Origin: an uncultured Methanobrevibacter sp.
Lineage (GTDB): Archaea; Methanobacteriota; Methanobacteria; Methanobacteriales; Methanobacteriaceae
Assembly: GCF_902774605.1 (NCBI RefSeq)
Contig: NZ_CACYJE010000004.1
Coordinates: forward strand, 1-64,000
Direction of reading: 5' to 3'
Length of the DNA stretch: 64,000 nt
Below, one piece after another: positions 34,953 to 43,270 of the stretch. The first letter of the stretch is position 1, and each line of letters starts with the position of its first letter. A model generated the notes under the pieces. That model saw nothing but the letters and a program-made list of their open reading frames with translations. It was not told the origin of the DNA and did no database searches. The position numbers and the translations under genes were made by a program.

Positions 34953-35645
34953 TCATTCATCTAATGAAATGATATCTATATCATAATTGGAGCCATCTTT
35001 AATGTCAATTAAAACTGCCCCGTTGTCCTTGAGCATGCCTGGATTTGCCACGTCTGTAGTATTACCTATTTTACTTAAGGACCTTGCTTCGTGAATATGT
35101 CCACAAAGATTTATTTCAGGCTCGAATTCATGAATGGACTTTTGAATTCCAGAACTGCCCACATGTTCCCCATTTTCAACCCTATCAGCTGCAGTATTGA
35201 ATGGTGGGGCATGGGTAACTAATATCCTTACTTTAGGAACATCTGAATTGTAAACATAATCATAATTAGCCAATAAGTCATAGACTTGCCTGTAGATTTT
35301 GTCGTCGTCCATTTCTCCAGGAGTGTCGAATGGAGTTGGATTTGATCCTCCAAATCCGAAAAGTATTGCATCACCATAAGCGATAATGTTGTTATGGAGA
35401 CAGAAAGAAACTTCATTAATGGCATTGCATATTCCATTAGGGTCACAATTTCCAGGAATAGCAATGACATCCACGCCACAATCTGCCACTTTATTTATGA
35501 ATGTTTCAACGAAATCCAAAGGTCCGAAGTCAGTAATATCCCCTAGAATCAAAACTAATTCAATATCTTCATTGTTTTTCAGGTAAGTGTAGAGGTTTTC
35601 GTTTTCTTCACCATGAACATCACTAACTGCTAAGATTTTAGTCAT
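34953..35645 (-). CDS. Calcineurin-like metallophosphoesterase
   Basis: 230 residues with the full two-metal site: DVHG near residue 8, LGDITDFG near residue 34, PGNCDPNG near residue 65, a later THAPP and GHIHEAR. The family hydrolyses phosphodiesters; the substrate is unknown. It is transcribed after the DUF2096-like gene with a short gap. Confidence 0.87.
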   Translation of the reverse strand: MTKILAVSDVHGEENENLYTYLKNNEDIELVLILGDITDFGPLDFVETFINKVADCGVDVIAIPGNCDPNGICNAINEVSFCLHNNIIAYGDAILFGFGGSNPTPFDTPGEMDDDKIYRQVYDLLANYDYVYNSDVPKVRILVTHAPPFNTAADRVENGEHVGSSGIQKSIHEFEPEINLCGHIHEARSLSKIGNTTDVANPGMLKDNGAVLIDIKDGSNYDIDIISLDE

Positions 35646-35664
35646 TTAATCACCTTATTTTATT

Positions 35665-36195
35665 TTATTGTTCTAAAAAGAATGACCCCATTTCCTGTAC
35701 GCCTGCTTTGAGGTCTTCCTTATCACCATGTAATTCGACAGTCACATCATCCTCAAATTCTATGATGAGACCATTCCATTCTGCAATTTCTTGAACTCTT
35801 TCCTCGGCTAAAGGAACTTTTAAGTTAATTCTGCCTGTTGTCAAACCCGGAGGAGTGTTGGCTAAGAATTTTGACCTTGATTTTGCAAATTGAAATACTT
35901 CTTTTCCTTGCATTGCCTGCTTTAACAAGTCAAGCCAATGGTCAACATATTCTTCATCTTCATGTTCTTCAGCCAATGTTATGAGTGTCGCTTGAATATT
36001 GTTTAAGGACATTTCAGCCTTAGCTAAACCATTGATCAAATCAGGATGGGTTGGATCTCTTTTATATGAACTGACAGATGATCTTATCAATCCCATCTCA
36101 GGGTTAATTCCACTTGGAATTTCATATCCTTTTCTGGTCAGGTCGGATATTAAATGCTGGAGAACTAACCAAGTTTGTTCAGATGGTAAGTTCAT
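35665..36195 (-). CDS. Conserved methanogen protein (DUF2096-like)
   Basis: 176-residue soluble protein, mostly helical at first (SEQTWLVLQHLISDLTRKGY, then AKAEMSLNNIQATLITLAEE) with a C-terminal beta region (GLIIEFEDDVTVELHGDKED). It looks like the archaeal DUF2096 family, function unknown. The start overlaps the upstream small gene (ATGA), so the two are co-translated. Confidence 0.7.
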   Translation of the reverse strand: MNLPSEQTWLVLQHLISDLTRKGYEIPSGINPEMGLIRSSVSSYKRDPTHPDLINGLAKAEMSLNNIQATLITLAEEHEDEEYVDHWLDLLKQAMQGKEVFQFAKSRSKFLANTPPGLTTGRINLKVPLAEERVQEIAEWNGLIIEFEDDVTVELHGDKEDLKAGVQEMGSFFLEQ

Positions 36196-36458
36196 AAATG
36201 TCCACCTATAATCTTTAAGGTTGTGTGATTGATTTTAGCGTCAGCGTCTTTTAGTTCAGCTTCGATTTCACTTATGCTGCTGTATGAATCAAGGAATAAT
36301 ACGTGATGTGTTGAAGTTCCAGCAATGTTTAGAATTGCAATTTCATCACTATCTTTTATTTCTCTTTTATCTATTGTTGCTTTGAATTGTACGTAAGGTT
36401 CGTATTCTTCAGGAAGGTCTGAATATTTGAATATTCCGTCTAATGTTGCTACAAACAT
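36192..36458 (-). CDS. Small conserved methanogen protein (possibly DUF749)
   Basis: 88 residues, alternating strands and helices: MFVATLDGIFKYSDLPEEYE, then DSDEIAILNIAGTSTHHVLF and a C-terminal KIIGGHL. I believe it is the DUF749 family but am not sure. It leads the phosphoesterase transcript. A TATA-like TTTATATA and a perfect 8-bp palindrome lie upstream at 36503-36534. Confidence 0.62.
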   Translation of the reverse strand: MFVATLDGIFKYSDLPEEYEPYVQFKATIDKREIKDSDEIAILNIAGTSTHHVLFLDSYSSISEIEAELKDADAKINHTTLKIIGGHL

Positions 36459-36515
36459 AATTACACCTCTTTTTTATATTAGTTTATTTTATTTAACTTC
36501 TAGTATATAAACATG

Positions 36516-36534
36516 ATTACGAATTATTCGTAAT
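36516..36534. promoter_or_regulatory. Palindromic operator-like site at a promoter
   Basis: ATTACGAA and TTCGTAAT arms separated by TTA. On the minus strand the site lies directly upstream of the TATA-like TTTATATA (about 36504-36512) serving the small gene at 36458, a position typical for an activator or BRE-overlapping regulator. Confidence 0.45.
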
Positions 36535-36629
36535 GATACAAACAAAAAAAATTTTTGATAAAAAAAATAGTTATCAAGAGTAGATAACTATCCAAAATGT
36601 GTTTTCAATGCCTAAAAAAATAAAAAAGT

Positions 36630-36647
36630 AAGGATTGAAAAATCCTT
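36630..36647 (-). terminator. Terminator of the hdrCB operon
   Basis: Seven-bp arms AAGGATT and AATCCTT with a four-base loop start just after the hdrB stop, followed on the minus strand by a long T-rich run (ACTTTTTTATTTTTTT). A second 8-bp hairpin (36568-36590) lies further downstream. Confidence 0.7.
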
Positions 36648-36651
36648 AGAT

Positions 36652-37539
36652 CTATTCACCTAATGCTTTTTTGATAGCAGGGGTTGCATCAATTTTTTGA
36701 GCATCGAAGGTTAATTCTTCAGCAGATAATCCCATAGCTAATCCGTATAATTGAGCTAAGTGGAATACTGGTAATGCGAAGTCAGTTCCGTATCTTTCGT
36801 TCACTTCAGTTTGACCTTGGTCAAATTGCATGTGACAGAAAGGACATACGTTAACGATAGCGTCAACGCCTGCTTCGGTCATGTGGTCGAGTTTTTCTTT
36901 AGTGAAACTGGTAGTTACATCTAAATCTCTTGCTCTTAAACCTCCACCTGCACCACAGCACATCATTTTGTCTTTGTAGTCTACAGATTTAGCACCGGTA
37001 ATTTCTACGAGGTCATCTAAGATTGATGGGTTTTCAGCTTGATCTTCGATACCGATTTCATCGGTAGGTTTTAAGAAGTGGCAACCGTAGTGTACAGCAA
37101 CATTTAAGTCTAAAGGTTTTTCGATTAATGATGCTAATTTTTCAAAACCAACGTCATCTCTTAAGATTTGAGCAAAGTGTTTTACGTTAGTGGTTCCTTT
37201 GAATTCTCTGCCGATTTCAGCTAAGTTAGCGTTGACTTTTTCTCTTTTTTCATCATTTTCTTTTAACATGTGGTTACATTCGAATAATGAACCGAAACAT
37301 CCATTACATTCGGTCATGATGTCTGCACCCATGTCTTCAGCAATAGTTAAGTTACGAGCTGCGATAGTAGCCCAGGTTTCTTCATCGAAAGAACCGAATA
37401 CACCAGGAGCAGGACAACAGGATGCTCCTTCCATGTCAGTTAATTTGATATCTAATGCTTCGAATAATTTTCTGGTTGCTTTTTCTACACCAGGATAACG
37501 GTTGTTCATGATACAACCTAAGAAATATGCAATTTCCAT
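36652..37539 (-). CDS. hdrB: CoB-CoM heterodisulfide reductase subunit B
   Basis: 295-residue catalytic subunit of cytosolic heterodisulfide reductase. It holds the two cysteine-rich CCG-type motifs that bind non-cubane [4Fe-4S] clusters: ...GASCCPAPGVFG near residue 40 with ECNGCFGSLFECNH, and HYGCHFLKP with KMMCCGAGGGLRARD and NVCPFCHMQFD. It reduces CoM-S-S-CoB with electrons bifurcated in HdrA. hdrC lies 21 bases upstream; hdrA is elsewhere, as usual in this order. Confidence 0.95.
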   Translation of the reverse strand: MEIAYFLGCIMNNRYPGVEKATRKLFEALDIKLTDMEGASCCPAPGVFGSFDEETWATIAARNLTIAEDMGADIMTECNGCFGSLFECNHMLKENDEKREKVNANLAEIGREFKGTTNVKHFAQILRDDVGFEKLASLIEKPLDLNVAVHYGCHFLKPTDEIGIEDQAENPSILDDLVEITGAKSVDYKDKMMCCGAGGGLRARDLDVTTSFTKEKLDHMTEAGVDAIVNVCPFCHMQFDQGQTEVNERYGTDFALPVFHLAQLYGLAMGLSAEELTFDAQKIDATPAIKKALGE

Positions 37540-37560
37540 ATTATAACTCTCCTCATAAAT

Positions 37561-38550
37561 CTATTCTTTTAATCCGCCGGTTGCTTCATCGTAACCGATT
37601 AATTCATCAAATGCGGTAAGTTTACATAATTTTTGTACTTCTTCTAATGCTTCTGGATAACTGTGAGTTGTTGGTGGCAATTCAGAAAGTCCAATTTTAG
37701 CTCTTAAAGCTTTAGCAGCATCGTTAATAGGTACTGCGTGACCGGTGTTGATTACGTATACTCCAGTCATTTTGTGAGGTTTTGCCATGTAACCTGCGTG
37801 AGCTGCGATGTTACGTGCTTTTTTGATGATTTCTACAATTTTAACACTTCTGAGACATCTTTCTTGGCAGGTGTAACAGGTAGTACACATCCATAAAGCG
37901 TCGTCAGTGATAACTTCTTCTTTTAATCCAAGTAAACATTTTCTGACGATTTGTCTTACTTTGTATGGAGTTCTTCTTCCAGAAGGACAACTTCCACTAC
38001 AGGTACCACATTGGAAACAGTGTTTTACAGTTTCGATTCCAGCATCAATGAACTCAGCAGTGAAATCTGGATCACGATTACTATCATTTAATAATTCTTT
38101 ATCAGTCAATAAAGTCATTTTATCTCTCTCTTTATTATTTGTTTTTTCTTCAACTTCCTCGACATCTTCTTCAGGAGCGTCTTCATCTTCTTCAACAGTT
38201 TCAGTTTCTTCGACGATTTCTTCAGCTTCAACAGGAGCTTCAGTTTCCTCGACAACTTCAACTTCTTCCACAATTTCTTCGGATGAATCTTGAACTGTAT
38301 CTTCAACAGTCTCATCTTCTATAGGTTTGATGTCTTTTTTGAAAGTTAAATCAACATTCCTATCTCCAGATTCGGTTACAGTTTCTTGTTTGGTTATAGA
38401 AACTTCTTTTTCCTCATCGGAAATAGTAACTTTTATGTTTTTTGAAGATGCAACTTTGACATCATTAGATGTGTTTGATACATCAGTATTGATGTCAGTT
38501 ACTTCATTGTCTCCTTTAAACAAGGATTTTAGACGATTTATTATAGACAT
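37561..38550 (-). CDS. hdrC: CoB-CoM heterodisulfide reductase subunit C with a long acidic N-terminal extension
   Basis: The C-terminal 185 residues, from MTLLTDKELLNDSNRDPDF, form a complete normal-length HdrC with two [4Fe-4S] sites, CFQCGTCSGSCPSGR and CTTCYTCQERC, which pass electrons from HdrA to HdrB. Ahead of them lie ~144 extra residues: a basic start SIINRLKSLFKG, a mixed segment, and a highly acidic Glu/Val stretch. The start at 38550 has AAGGTG eight bases upstream; 38574 is weaker. An internal ATG at 38118 behind AAAGAGAGAGATAAA could give the normal-sized protein as well. Confidence 0.93.
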   Translation of the reverse strand: MSIINRLKSLFKGDNEVTDINTDVSNTSNDVKVASSKNIKVTISDEEKEVSITKQETVTESGDRNVDLTFKKDIKPIEDETVEDTVQDSSEEIVEEVEVVEETEAPVEAEEIVEETETVEEDEDAPEEDVEEVEEKTNNKERDKMTLLTDKELLNDSNRDPDFTAEFIDAGIETVKHCFQCGTCSGSCPSGRRTPYKVRQIVRKCLLGLKEEVITDDALWMCTTCYTCQERCLRSVKIVEIIKKARNIAAHAGYMAKPHKMTGVYVINTGHAVPINDAAKALRAKIGLSELPPTTHSYPEALEEVQKLCKLTAFDELIGYDEATGGLKE

Positions 38551-38732
38551 TGAAAACACACCTTGGATTCTCATAGGTTATTCCCTCAAATCCATACTAA
38601 TACTCTTTAAAATAATATATATAAAGCTTACTAAAATTTTGAGCAGTGTAACCTAAAAGATTACACAAAATGAAAAATTTATTTAAACCTAAAAAATCAA
38701 ATAATACTATAATACAAAAAAGGAAGAATCAA

Positions 38733-39476
38733 ATGATAAGAAAATTTGAAATAAAATCACATGACGGACCTGGAAGAATCGGCAAAATCGAGGGTGAACT
38801 GACACCGAAACTATTCTCAAAAAAAGATTTGAAAATAGCTCCAAACGAAGGTTCAGCATACAACATTGACCGTGAAATTGCCGAGTTTAACGTTAAGGAA
38901 ACATTGAGACTTGCCAAGGAGAACGTGGACGAATGCGACATTGCAGTAATCCAGGGATCAAAATATTTGGATTTGAGAGTCAAATGCCTAAAAGAACTTG
39001 AAGAAATAGGATACAACGGTTTCATCATAGCCAACGCTGACAGCCTGCTCACCAATCCAAGAGACCTTGTCGAGCTAGTCGTCAACCTTAAAAAGCAAGC
39101 CAAAAAAACAAGCTACTTCATATTCCCATTCACTGAAGTTTCATTCATGCCCATACTAACCTACATGGGCATCGACGGGTTCATGGTTGATTCCGCAAAC
39201 TACTACAGCCACCTGAATGTGCTTCAAACCCCAACCAAGGCCTATGACTTGAACGCATACCCCATTTATGATGAGATAAGTCAGGAAGAATTAGAAAAGA
39301 AAAACATTGAATACATGGAATTCACAATCCGTGAAATCCATGCGCACATGAAAAACAGGTCATTGAGAAATCTTGTGGAGGAACGTTCCGGAACAACACC
39401 CCAGAACATCTCAACCCTGAAAATACTTGACAGGACACAAATGGATTACCTTCTGGAATACACCCAATTATTCTAG
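38733..39476 (+). CDS. Archaeosine synthase/TGT-like N-terminal domain protein
   Basis: About 247 residues starting at an ATG behind AAAAAGGAAG; an upstream ATG at 38670 has no site. The opening FEIKSHDGPGRIGKI resembles the N-terminal part of archaeosine synthase or the tRNA-guanine transglycosylase-like TIM-barrel proteins. GFIIANADSLLTNPRDLVELV and ILTYMGIDGFMVDSANYY fit barrel strands. PUA and zinc domains are absent, so catalytic competence is doubtful. The 3' end overlaps the convergent gene by nine bases. Identification is tentative. Confidence 0.5.
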   Translation: MIRKFEIKSHDGPGRIGKIEGELTPKLFSKKDLKIAPNEGSAYNIDREIAEFNVKETLRLAKENVDECDIAVIQGSKYLDLRVKCLKELEEIGYNGFIIANADSLLTNPRDLVELVVNLKKQAKKTSYFIFPFTEVSFMPILTYMGIDGFMVDSANYYSHLNVLQTPTKAYDLNAYPIYDEISQEELEKKNIEYMEFTIREIHAHMKNRSLRNLVEERSGTTPQNISTLKILDRTQMDYLLEYTQLF

Positions 39477-39890
39477 TATCCTGAATGATTCAATCATGTT
39501 TTTGAATTCGCCTTCGGACTCGCCTGAAACATCAAGGGTCCTCAATTCAAAAATATATATTATCTTATTTTCAATGAACACATAAGTGTGCATGTCAAAG
39601 TTTATTTCGGGAGTGTCCATGTTTGCATGAAGCTTGATGGCATCCATGCCTGCAATCTGGACAAAATCACATGCAAAAATTTGCCCGCCATCATCTGAAA
39701 TTGCATTTTCCATGAAAACCTTATAGTCGTCCAGGTTAGTTGCAGTCGGAAACATCACTGCATTGACCAGGTTGCCCTCTCCCTTGGACAGTGTTGCGAT
39801 GCAATCGGGATTGGAAATGATATCCGCCTTCTCCACTTCCCACACGTCAGGATACTCGAAGCTGACCTTGCCTGTGTTGAACGTCCTCAT
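39468..39890 (-). CDS. Small PsbP-like fold hypothetical protein
   Basis: 140 residues. The sequence alternates strands around VSFEYPDVWEVEKA near residue 10, AVMFPTATNLDDYKVFMENA and IIYIFELRTLDVSG, a layout seen in PsbP/DUF1795-type proteins of methanogens. No signal peptide or catalytic motif is visible. It lies four bases after the coiled-coil protein gene, so the two are probably co-transcribed. Function unknown. Confidence 0.6.
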   Translation of the reverse strand: MRTFNTGKVSFEYPDVWEVEKADIISNPDCIATLSKGEGNLVNAVMFPTATNLDDYKVFMENAISDDGGQIFACDFVQIAGMDAIKLHANMDTPEINFDMHTYVFIENKIIYIFELRTLDVSGESEGEFKNMIESFRILE

Positions 39891-39893
39891 AGG

Positions 39894-40817
39894 TCATTCC
39901 TCTTTTTTTGATGAAATCTCAATGGTTTCGGGAGCGTCATCATCCTCATCTAGAGTGTCAATATATTTGGAGAATGGTTCTGGAAGTTTAGGCATGACCT
40001 CCTTTAATATTTCAGCCGCATCGAGCTCCAATGCCTGGCCTGAAAGGAATTGCTGAACGTCAAAGTCAAAGTCAAATGGCTTGAGCAGATCATCGGTAGG
40101 CACTCTTAAATTGATCTTATTCTTATTCAACAACATCTTAATGGTGCTTGTGTTCCTGATTTGATCGTTCATGTCCTCAACAGTGCTTTTTATATCATAT
40201 GCTATGGCCTTGTTCTTCTCGTTGACCTCATGCTTGGTTTTTTCAATTGACTTTTCCAAATCCTTAACTAGCAATGCGTTTCTCCTGTTGATGTTGTCCC
40301 TTGCCTCATCAATAACAACATTAATTGCATTTAAAATGGACTTGTTCAGCTCGACATTGTATGCCAGAATCATCTTGTTCTTGTAGTCAAGCTCCTTAAA
40401 AATAGCGACTCTTTCGTCATTGATTACTTTAATTTCCTTATTCAACTCATGAATTTCATCCTTGGCCTTGACAAGCTCCTCCTTGTCAGTCAGTTGGTCC
40501 TTAAGTGAATCCACATCATCGAAAAATGACCCCTTAAGGGTTTGTATCTGATTTTTAAGCTGCTCTATCTCGGCATCCTTGCCTTCAATGATATGGTAAA
40601 ACTCGTCAAGCCTTTCATCTGAAAACTGATTGTCCAATAATTTTTCATAATCCTTTTGGGACAATACTTTTACTAAGTCGTCATCTTCAAAAGGATCCTC
40701 TTTTTTAAGACTGACCTGTTTCTGTTTTGATTCCTTTTCAACAGTATTGCCATCCTTATCCTTACTAGTATATTTTTTAGTATATACCCGTACAGTTCTA
40801 AATTCATCACTTTCCAT
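39894..40817 (-). CDS. Coiled-coil protein of unknown function
   Basis: About 307 residues. A charged N-terminus with many Lys and Asp precedes a long heptad region (about 75-215) and a C-terminal acidic tail ending EISSKKEE. No enzyme motif or membrane segment. The ATG at 40817 lies behind GGTGGTG; an upstream start at 40829 overlaps that site. It may be a scaffold or structural protein, but nothing in the sequence proves it. Confidence 0.65.
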   Translation of the reverse strand: MESDEFRTVRVYTKKYTSKDKDGNTVEKESKQKQVSLKKEDPFEDDDLVKVLSQKDYEKLLDNQFSDERLDEFYHIIEGKDAEIEQLKNQIQTLKGSFFDDVDSLKDQLTDKEELVKAKDEIHELNKEIKVINDERVAIFKELDYKNKMILAYNVELNKSILNAINVVIDEARDNINRRNALLVKDLEKSIEKTKHEVNEKNKAIAYDIKSTVEDMNDQIRNTSTIKMLLNKNKINLRVPTDDLLKPFDFDFDVQQFLSGQALELDAAEILKEVMPKLPEPFSKYIDTLDEDDDAPETIEISSKKEE

Positions 40818-40905
40818 TATTGACACCACTCTATATTAATAAATTAGATAAGTATTAATTTAAATAGTTAATGCAAAAAAAGAAAAAAAAGAAAAAAAAA
40901 TTTTT

Positions 40906-41061
40906 TCACTTATCCTCTTTTTCCATCCATAATAACATCGCTTCCTCGATTGCCTTGGAATACCAACCGGTTTTAAACAGCATCTTGGTGGAAGCCACTC
41001 TCCTGAAATTCAAGTCAATGTCATTATTGATGCTGATTGTAACACGTCTGTTTCGAGTCAT
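40906..41061 (-). CDS. Small ribbon-helix-helix DNA-binding protein
   Basis: A 51-residue gene. The protein begins MTRNRRVTISINNDID, the basic strand typical of CopG/MetJ-like repressors, followed by two helices (LNFRRVASTKMLF and YSKAIEEAMLLWMEKE). An A-rich tract lies downstream. An ATG directly after an AT-rich leader with no strong binding site suggests a leaderless message. It probably binds DNA as a dimer; its target is unknown. Confidence 0.65.
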   Translation of the reverse strand: MTRNRRVTISINNDIDLNFRRVASTKMLFKTGWYSKAIEEAMLLWMEKEDK

Positions 41062-41267
41062 ACAATTAAATTGCATACACTAGTTTATAAATGTAATAGG
41101 TTTTTCTCAAAGCATTTTGACACGAAAAAGTTAATATTGTTCTTTTACAGTAAATTTAATAATTACATGGGATTGTTATGAAAACAGCCACCACTCCAAT
41201 TTCACAAACAGGCAGCGTTAAAAAAAGTTTGTCTTGATAAAAGATGTTGGCTGTTGGAATCCTAATT

Positions 41268-41711
41268 TCAAGCCTCATATAGGAATTCATAGTGTTTTAT
41301 GCCATCTTCCAAATATTCCTCAGAAACTTTTTTAAACCCCAAGCCAATGTAGAAATCTGTCAAATATGCCTGGCCGGACAACCTGATTTTATCCTTGCCC
41401 AAATCATCAGTTATGAATTCAATTGCCTTTTCCATCATTGCTTTTGCTATTTTTTGTCCACGATATACCTCTTTAACGATGAGCCGTCCGATAGCCGTTT
41501 CATCATATGCCACGTTTTCGGGAAGAACTCTTAAAGCGGCCACGATTACATCATTGTCTTTTAAGAACAAATGATATGCGCTCTGGTCTTTACCGTCCAG
41601 GTCCTGGTAAGGGCAATTCTGTTCAACTACAAAGACTTCCAATCTCAATTGCACAATCCCATAAAGCTCATCCAATGACAGTTGATTGAACTGCTTTAAA
41701 ACCCATTCCAT
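41268..41711 (-). CDS. GNAT N-acetyltransferase, ElaA type
   Basis: 147 residues of the ElaA family. It shows LYGIVQLRLEVFVVEQNCPY near the start, AIGRLIVKEVYRGQKIAKAMM as the acetyl-CoA loop and AYLTDFYIGLGFKKVSEEY near the end. The start at 41711 gives MEWVLKQFNQLS and lies five bases after GGGTG; an ATG at 41723 lies closer to the previous stop. It acetylates an unknown small amine or protein. Confidence 0.85.
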   Translation of the reverse strand: MEWVLKQFNQLSLDELYGIVQLRLEVFVVEQNCPYQDLDGKDQSAYHLFLKDNDVIVAALRVLPENVAYDETAIGRLIVKEVYRGQKIAKAMMEKAIEFITDDLGKDKIRLSGQAYLTDFYIGLGFKKVSEEYLEDGIKHYEFLYEA

Positions 41712-41723
41712 TCCATCACCCAT

Positions 41724-42215
41724 TTAATCCAAAGGCAAATGTTTATTCCTTACCTTGTCTTTTAGAGTTTCCAAATCATTTGAAATGATGAATATCTTCT
41801 CACCGTCAACGAATGTCTTATAGCTCCAGCCGTCGCCGTATTGGGATATCATATAGTCGCCGTCGATATGATTATCGCCTGAGTCCTCCTGAGTTTCCAC
41901 ATTGGAATCATTGGAGCTGTTCTGTTCAATCAATACTCCATTGAGATTGTCGATGGATTTGGAAAATTCATTAAATACTGGATTATCCATCTTTCCTTGA
42001 ACATACCAGTTTATGACCACCCCGTAATCAATGCCTACATTTAGAGATGCCTTATAGAATGATCCGTGTTTGCGATATTCCTCCAGTATCATTGAGGAGT
42101 ACTTTTGAAAATATTCAAATGGATAGTTGTCATATCTAATCTGTTCGTGCAGTAATATTGATTTCAAGGAATTATTCCTTTGCTGTAAATTATTTAATAC
42201 ATCTATTCGGTTCAT
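41724..42215 (-). CDS. Hypothetical protein with HTH-like segment
   Basis: 163 residues, not recognised. The middle segment GSFYKASLNVGIDYGVVINWYVQG could form a helix-turn-helix of the resolvase or transposase type. A low-complexity Ser/Asn/Asp linker follows, then a C-terminal strand region with DGWSYKTFVDGEKIFIISND. It lies immediately upstream of the ElaA gene in the same direction. Confidence 0.55.
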   Translation of the reverse strand: MNRIDVLNNLQQRNNSLKSILLHEQIRYDNYPFEYFQKYSSMILEEYRKHGSFYKASLNVGIDYGVVINWYVQGKMDNPVFNEFSKSIDNLNGVLIEQNSSNDSNVETQEDSGDNHIDGDYMISQYGDGWSYKTFVDGEKIFIISNDLETLKDKVRNKHLPLD

Positions 42216-42325
42216 TAAGATTATTTTGGATTTTGAAGCATATAAATCTAGTAAGTTATTTAAGGATTGAAATGCAAATATAAGTATACAAGTAAACTAA
42301 TTTGTTTATTTTGAGGTGTATAAAA

Positions 42326-43261
42326 ATGAGCATAAAAAAAGTAGTTGTCGCCGGTGGAGGCGTACTTGGAAGCCAAATCGCTCTTCAAACCGCTTACTGT
42401 GGATTTGATGTAACAATCTGGCTTAGAAGTGAAGGATCAATTGAAAGAGCCAAACCTAAGCTTGAAAGATTCAAAAACATATATATTGAAACCCTAGAAG
42501 CAATGAAAACCGACCCAAGCGAGTATTGCAGAGGATTGGCAGCAAAAACCGACTTGAGCGAAGGCGAACTTGACGAGTTAAAGCAAAAGGCACAGGATGC
42601 ATACGACAGCCTGACATTGACAACCAGCTATGAGGAAGCAGCCAAGGATGCTGATTTGATCATCGAGGCCATTGCTGAAAATCCAGAACAGAAAATTGCC
42701 TTCTACACAGAGCTTGCAAAATACATGGAAGAGAAAACAATTCTGGTGACAAATTCCTCAACATTGCTGCCGTCAATGTTTGCAGAACACACCGGAAGAC
42801 CTGAAAAGTACCTTTCACTGCATTTTGCAAATACAATCTGGAAAAACAATACCGCCGAAGTGATGGGCCATCCTGGAACCGAACAGGAATACTATGATGA
42901 AGTGGTCAAGTTTGCCGAAGACATCAACATGATCCCGTTGCAGCTTAAAAAAGAGCAACCGGGCTACATCCTGAACTCCCTCTTGGTTCCGTTCCTAAGT
43001 GCCGCAGAAGCATTGCTTGCAAATGATGTTGCGGACCATGAAACCATCGATAAAACATGGATTTTAGCCACAGGAGCTCCTGCAGGACCATTCCATATCC
43101 TGGACATTGTGGGCTTAACCACAGCATACAACATCGTCATAATGAACCCTGAGGCACAGGACCCTGAAACCACTCCTGGAAAAATTGCTAAAATGCTTAA
43201 GGAAAAAATAGATGCCGGTGAAACAGGCATTAATGCTGGAAAAGGATTTTACGAATACTAA
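42326..43261 (+). CDS. 3-hydroxyacyl-CoA dehydrogenase family protein
   Basis: 311-residue NAD-dependent dehydrogenase. The N-terminal Rossmann motif is KVVVAGGGVLGSQIALQTA, the central block is ADLIIEAIAENPEQKIAFY, and NSSTLLPSMFAEHTGRPEKYLSLHFANTIW carries the catalytic His. The start at 42326 follows GAGGTG. The beta-oxidation pathway is absent in methanogens, so the physiological substrate is uncertain. A strong 11-bp hairpin spans its stop codon. Confidence 0.85.
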   Translation: MSIKKVVVAGGGVLGSQIALQTAYCGFDVTIWLRSEGSIERAKPKLERFKNIYIETLEAMKTDPSEYCRGLAAKTDLSEGELDELKQKAQDAYDSLTLTTSYEEAAKDADLIIEAIAENPEQKIAFYTELAKYMEEKTILVTNSSTLLPSMFAEHTGRPEKYLSLHFANTIWKNNTAEVMGHPGTEQEYYDEVVKFAEDINMIPLQLKKEQPGYILNSLLVPFLSAAEALLANDVADHETIDKTWILATGAPAGPFHILDIVGLTTAYNIVIMNPEAQDPETTPGKIAKMLKEKIDAGETGINAGKGFYEY

Positions 43262-43270
43262 AATCCTTTT
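43240..43270 (+). terminator. Terminator of the 3-hydroxyacyl-CoA dehydrogenase gene
   Basis: Perfect 11-bp arms AAAAGGATTTT and AAAATCCTTTT with a nine-base loop spanning the stop codon, followed by T runs on the plus strand (TTATTCTTTTTTT). The left arm is coding for the last residues. Confidence 0.7.

Noticed and set aside
38115-38315. Separate genes in other frames of the acidic HdrC extension
   Set aside because: The GAA/TTC-rich repeats create open frames in several phases; only the HdrC frame has a start with a binding site.
40874-40906. A-rich tract as replication origin or sequencing artefact
   Set aside because: Single tract at the end of a small gene on the minus strand; explained as a T-rich transcription end.
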